From Gracilaria caudata (taxonomy: Eukaryota; Rhodophyta; Florideophyceae; Gracilariales; Gracilariaceae): 62,747 bases of DNA. The DNA lies in contig JASCIV010000048.1 of the NCBI GenBank assembly GCA_030374735.1, forward strand, positions 1-62,747, in the 5' to 3' direction. The notes under the pieces are model-generated. The model did not search any database. It had not been told where the DNA came from and saw only the letters and a program-made list of their open reading frames with translations. Below are positions 54,367 through 62,747 of this stretch, piece by piece. The position numbers and the translations under genes were made by a program. Within the stretch, counting starts at the first letter, position 1. Every line of letters begins with the position of its first letter.

Positions 54367-57049
54367 CCTTTGCCAAGAGCGATATAGATTTGCAACGGGG
54401 AAGCACTTCTGCCCCTTAAGTACACAGGCTACTGTTTTAGGATAGGTTTTGTCTCAACGGTTAGGAACGCTCTGATGAACCGCCACCTTTCTCAGTTCCA
54501 CAAGCCAATCCCTGGAAGCTGTACTCTTCTAGTTCTAAGAAATTATCTGATGTTGGTAACAGCTTCAAAGAATGTCTTCAAAGTATGTTCTCGCTCGCAC
54601 CTAAACCCATGCTGACGTGACCAAAAAAGTCAAGGCGAGGATGCCTCGTCATTTTAAGAAAGACACTATTTCTCTGTAGAAGTCGCCTTTCAGATGACTA
54701 CTTACAATTTTTTTTTGGAGCGGCGACCATCACGGTTACCGCCACATGGCGTACACGCCGTCACTGTACTGTGGCAGCGGCCCACACCGCTTCTGCACTC
54801 CTGTTCCTGGGACACCTCCCAAGCGCATTCTTTGCTTGAAATTACATTACACGCATGTTCTTCCACGCTGGAGCGCTTTTGCCCTACGTGCTAGTGCGTT
54901 TGCTACAACGATGGCCACCGCCTCACGTGGCGAGTTTTTGCGCAAAATGGGCTGCAGCATTTGCTTTCAAGATTTGCGGACATGCTGCACGCGTCTATTA
55001 CATCGCCATGGGGCTCGCTGGTGCCTGGTAGCGCATCGGGTGTACGTTTCGTTGGCGGTCTGAAGTGCCTAGTCGAAGCCGTATAGTGCTGCTCAGCGAC
55101 GCAAACGCCGCGATGCTGCGCAACAGCGAAAGTGTGGCGGCGCATTGCAATTGTCTGACTCGCGCAGCGGTAAATATCGCGCTCGTGGACTCTATGCGAT
55201 CGACGGTGTGCTTCTTGCTGGACTCCCGATCGATTTTGTACGGTCCCGGAACTGGCTCACATGCAAAGCCGAACATCCGAGTCGCCTCCATGGTGGGCCT
55301 GGTGAGACGCGGGACTTCACGCAAAATGAGAAAGCCCGCATTGGGTGCGCACGCCATTTCCAGGCGCCAATCGAACATCCCGTTCCGCCCAGGTATGGGT
55401 TCGATGCTGCCCGGTATAGTAAATTGTTCATTCAGGTAGGTGTCTTATGGCGACCGGCTAGCTAGGTGCGCTGGACGATAAAGACCATTTTCAGAGATCT
55501 GGTCTCATCACGGCCTCATAATGTGGGGGCGTACCATCCTTAGACCCTCGCGGTCCAAATTCCACGAGAATATTACCTTCAAGAGGAAGAGGCACTCCCG
55601 AATCGGGTGCGTTGAGCCGTACCAGTACTCTGGGGTAGAGCTTTTCGCGCATCATTCCCGTGATGGACGCCATTGACCACTCCCACCGTTCTTGGCTGAA
55701 TTTAAAATGTGTTACGCAGAGCTCCCGCCAACCATCACGTAGATCGAGTCCTACCTGGCGCTACCCCTCGAACGGGCCCTGAAGCATAGCCGCCACCGAA
55801 TGGTGCATCCGCGTTGCGGCGTTCCTCTTGTGGGAGGTGTACGACGCGTATCGTCTGTGGCATGTGCCCTAAGTCCTCCAAGACTCCACTTGGCACTTGG
55901 ATTTGAGGGAGGTACTCGGCTCCGTCCATAATGCTCGACAGGTCAGATGTTGGTGAATACCGTGGCCCAGATTGATTGGGCTTCCGTTCCAGCGAGTCAG
56001 CTATCCGAGGTAATTCGGCGTCCGAATGACCGGTCTCCCCGGCGTTTTACGAGGGCCGACGACTTATTATACGTTGACCTATGGGATTGGAAAGTCATCA
56101 CAGTCTCAGAAGCGGGTGAGCGGTACCATCGAGGACGGACCATCCCCGAGGGGCACCCGCGTGGGTTTTTGTAAGTCGACGATGAAGACGACGAACTTGG
56201 TGATGCGAGAAATTCGGCGACTCAGGGTGAAGAGGACAAAAATGATGAGATATACCTCAAAGAAGATGTTTATGCTCCTTTTATTGCGGTTCCTCACCCC
56301 ATAGTGCTTTGGGGTTTGCCTGTGGCGGCAACTGGTAATACCAGTGGCAGTATCACACCGCGTGCTGCGAGAATCCGCGATTTCGTTCGTTGGCGTGGGC
56401 GTTCCTTGTACGATGACCGACGAATCGGCGCTGAAAGCCATAGCGTCACAGAACTTCCCCTGTGGGGGCAACAAACGTGGTGCAGGGCTTTCGAGATTCT
56501 GAATCTCCGAGATGGAGCTTTAAACAGCTTGTGACCGTTCTTGTTACTTAAGATAGGTCTGGGCTTAATTAGAGATAGGGATTGGTGATTGCTTTCCGGC
56601 CACTGCCGGCTTGGCTGGAAATGTTTTTCTTCTTCTCCCCCGCCCCCCCCCCTCCCTCCTTGGGGGACAGTACCTCGCGAGGAGGCGACTGAACCACACA
56701 GAGAGAGTAGACCGTCTGCGGCAACATACTTCTTCTTCTTCTTCTCACACCCTAGTAGAATTTTTTTGGCATAGGGTGAATCCGTGTGCACGGGTCTATT
56801 TAGAAAATTAAGTGTTCAAAATCGGGTTGTGCACGCATGCCACACGGGGTAGATTGAAATTTTGAAAACCCAATTTTCTAAATAAACCCATGCATACCCC
56901 GCACCCCGTGTCCTTCTTCTAGGGACAGCGTGAGCACCTTCTTCTTCGTCTTCATCAGCTTCATCTTCATCACCTTCTTCACGTCCAACGTGCATCTTCT
57001 TCTTCTTCATTCTTCTGTTCTTTATTCTACTCTGTAATGGCTTCCGCAC
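54367..57049. other. GC-rich, coding-like sequence of uncertain strand and identity
   Basis: From about 54720 to 56530 frames are long on both strands. On minus: 55439-54998 (EQFTIPGSIEPIPGRNG, ATRMFGFACEPVPG), 55720-55491 (DGWRELCVTHFKFSQERWEW, LYPRVLVRLNAPDSG) and 55929-55735 (EYLPQIQVPSGVLEDLGHMP). On plus: 55947-56534 in one frame with a single stop (DLLYVDLWDWKVITVSEAG, IRDFVRWRGRSLYDDRR). Both readings look plausible and no family was recognised. It may be a host gene fragment, a mobile-element gene or an integrated foreign gene. Confidence 0.3.
56727..57012. repeat. CTT-rich microsatellites around a small inverted repeat
   Basis: A (CTT)n run lies at about 56729-56746, and imperfect CTTCTT/TTCATC tracts at 56930-57012. 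Between them, arms of about 40 bases around TCTATTTAGAAAATT (56780-56823) and AATTTTCTAAATAAACCC (56858-56897) are inverted copies with roughly four in five bases matching, able to form a hairpin like a short MITE. Confidence 0.6.
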
Positions 57050-57306
57050 GTGCGGCTTGAAGATCCGCCATGACGCGGCTCGTCCTCACAAAGAAGATTG
57101 CGATCGATGTTTGAGTTGGCCATCTCACTTGGGCGTTATATAACGTGACAGGTATCGGCATCAACGATCGGCGGTGGCACTGGAGCACTTTTAAGCCCAG
57201 TAAGTGCTCAATTGACTCATGAATATTCTCTGATGAGCGAAAGCCGTACCATCGGACTTGATAAAGTAATTCCCCGTCCGGGGCTTAGCCGTGACTGATA
57301 ATACGG

Positions 57307-58520
57307 TCATTGACTTACTGGCTTTTCGAGAACTATCCTCTGGTCGTGCAGCTGAACTTCATTATCCTCGTCAGAGGCCTTCGAGCGTTGCTCGGTAACG
57401 TGAGGTGCATCGCTCTTCACCGGATTTAGTCTCTGCGGCAAAACAGTAGACACACCAGATGGTGCTTTCGATGGTGACCAAGGCCTTCCTTCGAGCGTTA
57501 CCCTCCCAGATTGTGGGCCCCTACTCCCATGATGTCGGGCTTCGACCGGGTCCTGGCGTTGACGTACCGCTAAGACTCGGCATTCCGAAGAGATCGGCGG
57601 TGAAGCTGACAGGGAACCACTCCCTGCAGGGTCCGTGAGAGAGTGGTGTTCCGTCATGTGCGAGGGCGGCGTTTTGCTTTGTACGGCTTGTCATGTTCCG
57701 CGATCAGTCTCGTGGCCGCGGTAAGTTGATTCAAATATGAAATTTATTTTCTTGAACAGCACGCGCTCATTCGCAAATGTGTCTGAGGGCCTTGCATGTC
57801 TACTGGCCCTCGGATGCGGATTCTCCACGTGGAATGATGCTTGGCGCAATGTGTGCGCGTCCTGTAGGCTTTGCTTCATTACACGCTGTTGATCGTACTG
57901 TAAGATTCATTTCACTTGCTGGGCCCGTTTCCTTCTTGGCGTCAATCTCTGAAAAACGGAAAAATTTTTTCAAACTCGTGTCTGCCCTGACAGCACGGTC
58001 CTTCTCAACCATCGTCTCTTCTGGACGTCAGGCTTCCTTTCTTGTCATTTCCTCTGTCGCGTTCGGTGCCTGCACCGTCTGCGTCTGGGCTTCGACACGT
58101 ATCGTGGATGTATTTTGCTCGACATCAACAATAATTCAGGAGTTACGGCCTTTTGATTAGACTGACCTTTGCTGTGCGCGCTTTTCTCGATTGCGGCATG
58201 ACATCTTTCACTTGGCTTTTCGCTGAAACTGCAATGGTCCTGCTCTGTTCCGGGGTTCCGGTTGCGCTCTTCACAGTGGTTTTCTCCTGTTGCAGGTCTA
58301 TGCACTCCTTCCGCTGCGGCGGCATATCACCACGATTCGCGTACGGAGCGGTTTTCATCGCCCCATTCTCATTCTGCTCCGGGGATCTGGGCTTGCGCTT
58401 CACAGTGTCACTCCCAGGTTGGGAATTGGCTTGAGGTTGCCGGAGCTTACCAGAAAGTGTGAGTGCTCTCCTAATTCTGACATTGCGCTCTTCCGGAGAT
58501 CCGGCTTTTCGTGGTGTCAA
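57307..58520 (-). other. Low-complexity coding-like segments on the minus strand, unassigned
   Basis: 58520-58143 is rich in Lys, Arg, Gln and Ser (RKAGSPEERNVRIRRALTLS). 58012-57800 reads SLKKFFRFSEIDAKKE. 57657-57307 starts MTEHHSLTDPAGSGSLSASP and is Ser/Pro-rich. They could be pieces of a retrotransposon gag or a disordered host protein. Stops separate them and no domain was recognised. Confidence 0.25.
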
Positions 58521-59469
58521 GGCAACTCTGTCCGCTCGCTGTCAATTTTCCTGCTGTAACGGCGTATTCTCCCTATGCGGCGCGTTTTCAGCGACGAACT
58601 CTCCAGCTTGCGCCAGCGTAGGCTTCCTCTGCACGGACTGTGCTTCTCCCGTACTGGGGGCGGTAGCCATAGACCTCGCGTGCTCGTGTTCTGCCGGTTG
58701 TTCTGCCTTATACCTTGTAAATGTATAATAATTCTTTGCGCAGCAGATTATGTCTGCGAATCCATCCGCGACGGCGAAAGCGACAAAAAAACCTTAGCTC
58801 TCCTCCCCCTCCTCAGTTCAGATGTCGGGGCTGACCTGTAGTACTCGCGTACGTAGACCTGCGTCAGTGCCTTGCAGCGATGTATTATAACATATAACAG
58901 TAAACAGACCAGCCCGATTACGCTCAAAAACGATGTAGAACAGATGGCTGTGAGTGAGAGGCCATTTCAACGGTAGCAGCAGTAGAACCATCGTTCTTTC
59001 CCGACCTATTCGGTTATGTATCTTGCAGGGCAGGCGTTGGGGCAGATGTGAATCGATTTTGGGAAAATTGCTCGTGTTCTCTCTCAACATCGAGCAGAAC
59101 CGTAGTTTGTATCGTTCACAGGAACTACCTTACAAGGTCCGTCCGCAATCGGGGAACGCTTATGACGTTTCTCCTTTCCTAACTATAGAGTCCCTTGTGT
59201 ACGAGAGCGTACTTACTCTCCCGTAGTGGCGCGGCATTCTTGATCACAACTTCGTGGAGATTGCGCTACGAGTGGCCTGAGCCGTAGCGATATGCTGCCC
59301 AATTTATGGGATAAAGTTCTTCAGTCAAGCCTTCCATGCGTCCCTGTGTAGACGTCGCGACGGAAACATATCCAATTTCGGTTGCGTCTCAATCATCACT
59401 GACGGTGGAACTCTCGAAAAAGAACAAAAACTACGGGGGAAATTCGTTTTTACGGTCAGCCTGCGTATT
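58521..59469. other. Stretch without a recognised gene
   Basis: Downstream (minus-strand sense) of the integrase of retrotransposon 3, so it should hold that element's 3' end and LTR. No LTR could be confirmed because the 5' LTR is outside the window. Confidence 0.3.
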
Positions 59470-60077
59470 GTAAGCCTAAGTCACCTCGTCGGGGAACAGA
59501 TACAAGTCGGTTGGGTTTTCTGCAACAAACGTGCGCAACGCATTCCGTACAGTGCGCTTGAATCTCTCTGTCTGGCTGTTACTTTGGGGATGATACTTTG
59601 TTTTAAATCAGTTCTTTATATCAAGGATCCGGCAAACTTCTTGAAAGAATTTACCCGCAAACTGCCGTCCAATGTCCAAACATAAGTCGATCATCGGTTC
59701 GTAGACGTATACTCAATGATCACCAAAGCTTATGCGACTGCACCAGCGGTAATCCTTCTAAGACGTATAGTGCGTGCCAGCTTCGAAAAGAGGTCGGTAG
59801 TGAGAAGTAGGAACTTGTTTCCTCCGTTTGTTCTCAAGAATTCGCGGAGTATGTAGATATTGAAAAACTTTAACGGAGGCATAGCATGGAAAAGTACGAA
59901 CTGTATGTAGTACTTCCTTAACTTGACCAGATTCATCGCGCCGTCCGAATATCCAGGCACTCTGGCATATGCGTCAAAGGCCATTGCGGGCCAGTAAGAG
60001 TATCGTCTGAAGGTGCAGTGAAATTTTCGACCACCAAGGTGGGGTGCCACTTTTGCGTAGTGCCATAAGTTCAGCAC
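59470..60077 (-). pseudogene. Retrotransposon 3 integrase
   Basis: Zinc-binding region HLGGRKFHCTFRRYSYWPAM; then MPPLKFFNIYILREFLRTNG, the first-Asp region with D replaced; LLLTTDLFSKLARTIRLRRI; after a break, DIGRQFAGKFFQEVCRILDI (second Asp) and KYHPQSNSQTERFKRTVRNA with the catalytic Glu. Clear gypsy integrase. Confidence 0.75.
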
Positions 60078-60829
60078 TTGAGCTCAAAGTTAGTGAGCGA
60101 CCAAAATCTGTGAAATGTTTCCGAAGGTTTGGATAAGATATCCCTGACCGTTCTCGATAAACGATAGCTGTCCTCCACCGTTTATGCGGCTTCCTAGCAG
60201 AAACTGATTCACAAATGGCGCACTCTCTCTTGCAAAAAGTACTGAAAGGCATACAATTTTGTACAGGTTCATTGTAAATGGCGCTCAAAAATGATGTGGT
60301 GCGCCATTTGATAGTTATTCTTACCTAAATATGCAACAGATATACCCCATGTTTTGCAGTATTTACATATGGCATAGAAATACTAAACAAATTTTGCTGT
60401 GGCGAAGAGAAAAAATACGTAGTTCAGCGCTACTTGTAAACCACTTCTTAATACTGCTGCAAATGGTGCACAATTTATTGTACATTGGCTTAGAAATGGT
60501 GCTCAAATGGCGTATAACATGATAATAGTGCGCCCTTTGTTGAAGAAATGTTTGAAAATTGTGCGCCATTCACAAAAGTTTTGCAAGACAGAGTGCGCCA
60601 TTTGTGAATCAAAGTTTGCTGGGGCTTCATATCCCGGAGCAAAACTGGTCCGTCTGCTGTTCCCAAATAAGCTTCTCTGCAGTCATCAGCACGAGTGTTT
60701 CCTGTGCGGGCTTTTCGTCTGAAACAGAGAGTACAGCGTCATTATCCCATCTTTCTCAATCATTCTCGTCATCGCTCTCATCTTCAGCCGTGATGAAGCA
60801 TGGAATATCCAGATTATTAATTGGTTCAG

Positions 60830-61095
60830 CTTCAGCCGCTGCAGGCAAGCGGGATATTGCGTCCGCCAGAGTGTTCAGCAGTCCGTTCTTCTAACAGGTT
60901 TCGAAGTCGAACTCTGAAAATCTAAGTCTTTACGACATCAACCTGCTAGATGGCTCCGCAATGGAGAGAAGCCGGCGCAAAGCAGAAGGACCGGTATGGA
61001 CAATGATGCGATTTCTTTTAGAGTAGGGCCGCAGTGTCCGCAGTGCACAGACGACTGCCAAGCACTCTTTCTCAGGTAGTGAGTATTATTTCTCA
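60830..61095 (-). pseudogene. Retrotransposon 3 RNase H fragment
   Basis: EKECLAVVCALRTLRPYSKR contains the catalytic Glu. VHTGPSALRRLLSIAEPSSR corresponds to the HTDH-x-ALRWL block with D changed to G. LRFSEFDFE and LNTLADAISRLP close the domain. Only two stops interrupt it. Confidence 0.7.
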
Positions 61096-61449
61096 TGCAG
61101 GTTGAGACCACGTCACCAATATCCGATTGGCAATCGGTCGCTACTCTCTTTTATTTGAAAAAAATGCCATCCAAGTTGAAAGTTTCTTTCGTCCGTGTCA
61201 ACAGTGTATGGCAAATCAGGGGTACGAACGGACAATATTGGCGGGTATGTTATCGAGTCGATGAGCGACTAAAATGCCCTTGCAGTACGGTCATCGAATT
61301 GTTCCAGTTTCAATGGCTGGTTTTTACAAAGGAGCTCGTTCAAAAAAGCGGCGATGTCCACAAGGAGCGTGATAAAGATATACGTTGCACAAGCCCAGAA
61401 GACATTGAAATTCCGTTTCAGTTCGCGAATGCTCAACCTTTATGAGATA

Positions 61450-62010
61450 TTTCAAGATTACTTCGTCGATCGATAGCCGTCCGTACGGTTGATGTGGCCG
61501 AGATATTTCACAGTATCAGTAAGGGAATCACACTTTTCAACTTCAGTTTTATGCCCACATCTCGCAGGATTCGCATTAAATCCCGTTCATGAGTGAATTC
61601 TCGTCCAGATCACTGGATAATACCGTCCTGATAGACCACATAGGTCTTCTACTTAAAGCGGGCGAGTAGGATATCCACCGCTAGTTGGACGATGACAGGC
61701 GCATCGACAATCCCACAACACATCTGTTTGAATCGTTACAGTCCTTAGTGGAGTACAAAAGCCGTCGGTCATCACGGCCCTTGACCCTCAAGAGGACTTG
61801 CCGGTAGCTCAATTGAAATGGAGGGTCGTGAATCCCGTCGCACTTCCTAGCGAATCGGTGCATTCGTCCATGCACGGGATGCTGTACGTCTCCTTAATGT
61901 TGAATGCGTTCGACTAGCGGTAGTTAATGCAGAACCGCCATGACCTTTTGGCTTTTGGGCGTGAGCACCACTGGTGATGCCCCAGGAGATTGAGCTGGCT
62001 AAATGACTCC
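61450..62010 (-). pseudogene. Retrotransposon 3 reverse transcriptase fragment
   Basis: QSPGASPVVLTPKSQ is the opening of the gypsy RT core, with the DR-LN...Y-P...M-D region degraded behind it. LAVDILLARFK is the helix before the active site, and the following VVYQDGIIQ occupies the YLDDIII position with the catalytic pair changed to Q-D-G. THERDLMRILRDVGIKLKLK continues the thumb. Not functional. Confidence 0.65.
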
Positions 62011-62747
62011 AGATCGGGGCCTCTTCGCAGTCTGAAAGGTCCACTGCGATGGTCGAATTGCTTTGACAAGGCGGTCGCAGAAGTCACAACCACAAATGAC
62101 GGATGCTGCAAGCCGCTTGCGAACCAAGAACTCCAGTGGCAAGACGCAACTTTTCAGCCCCACAAATCATTTCGACGGCTTTCACTGTAGATACTGGTCA
62201 GCTGTCAGCATCCTCTATATCAAACGTCTGCGGCCCGCGAACGCGAGACCGCAGTTGTGAGGGTAGCAACGATTAATCCATAATGTCATCACCAGCACTG
62301 GTGTTCAAACAACTGGTGAACAATGTAATGGTCGGAAACGCTAAGGTCGTGGAAGATTTTGTGTTTCCGCTTCGCCATGACAAAGAATCTATCCGGGAGC
62401 GGGCTTATTCTAGACCGTATTCACGGGCGAAGCAAGACACTAATGTGCTCAGAGAAGATATCTGTAATGGCTTGTTTCCTGCTCACGATCATGACCGTGC
62501 AGGGAACCTCTTCATAATCAGGCGCCTCAGACTCCAACGCAGAGACCCCTTTTCATTGGTGAAGGATTTCATATCTAGTTTTTCTGAGCTTCGCCGCTCG
62601 TCGGCAGATCCGGGGGACCCGAAGAAGCGGCTAAGTTTTCCATTTTGATCTGGAAGGTGTAGTGCAAACCGTCAGGGACGGAAAAACAACCAACCGCGCC
62701 CGCGGAAAGACACCCACGGTGTTCAACCCGTGCTCTCGGGATGGTAG

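Larger units (their letters stand above)
59470..62747 (-). mobile_element. Ty3/gypsy LTR retrotransposon 3, degenerate and cut by the window end
   Basis: Read on the minus strand: RT (about 62010-61450), RNase H (about 61095-60830) and integrase (60077-59470). The RT start and everything 5' of it lie near or beyond position 62747. Many stops and frameshifts. Motif style differs from retrotransposons 1 and 2, so it is a third lineage. Confidence 0.75.

Overview
The window is eukaryotic nuclear DNA. It has spliceosomal introns (a GTAAGT donor with an 85-base intron, and a second 67-base intron), a PH-AGC protein kinase, chromovirus-type LTR retrotransposons and a Plavaka/Tnp2-like transposase. 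A protein with a transit-peptide-like leader and a thioredoxin-like [2Fe-2S] domain, together with a plant-type CYCYVCD zinc-binding protein, suggests a photosynthetic eukaryote. The intron-poor, compact gene block beside a large transposon graveyard would fit a red alga, but that placement is inference and no marker gene settles it.

Layout. Positions 1-7000 hold four apparently intact, intronless genes: a PH-domain AGC kinase (+), a CYCYVCD-domain protein (+), an unrecognised 391-residue protein (-), and a probable plastid [2Fe-2S] protein (+). The last two are divergent and share a 447-base intergenic region containing a G-rich tract. Between 8.3 and 12.5 kb lie a dispersed LTR-like repeat, a GC-rich island and a minus-strand gene with 32-residue tandem repeats and one convincing intron. 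From 13.0 to 16.4 kb is a decayed Plavaka/Tnp2-like transposase gene interrupted by a 382-base MITE-like element that recurs at 31.2 kb.

From about 17.0 to 23.9 kb a minus-strand Ty3/gypsy element carries gag, protease, reverse transcriptase, RNase H and integrase. It is broken twice. A 547-base solo LTR lies in the RT gene and contains a five-block heat-shock-element-like motif upstream of a TATA box. A 909-base element with a 5-base target duplication lies in the integrase gene. A second copy of the 909-base family sits at 24.7-25.6 kb between 15-base direct repeats, inside another decayed minus-strand gene. From 27 to 33 kb are remnants of a spliced plus-strand gene, a short acidic ORF and a small zinc-finger gene.

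At 34.5-38.6 kb two clusters of a palindromic 26-27-base repeat bracket a degenerate tyrosine recombinase. This is the best candidate here for an undescribed mobile element. Further on are a non-LTR retrotransposon 3' end with a CAT-repeat tail (41.4-42.4 kb), a foldback-type element carrying a nested tRNA-like SINE candidate (44.7-45.6 kb), a complete but eroded chromovirus-like retrotransposon with both LTRs (47.2-54.4 kb), unassigned coding-like GC-rich sequence (54.7-58.5 kb), and a third Ty3/gypsy element on the minus strand that runs off the window end (59.5-62.7 kb).

Limits: all family assignments were made by eye from motifs. Identities and divergences are estimates, and most mobile-element genes contain stops or frameshifts.
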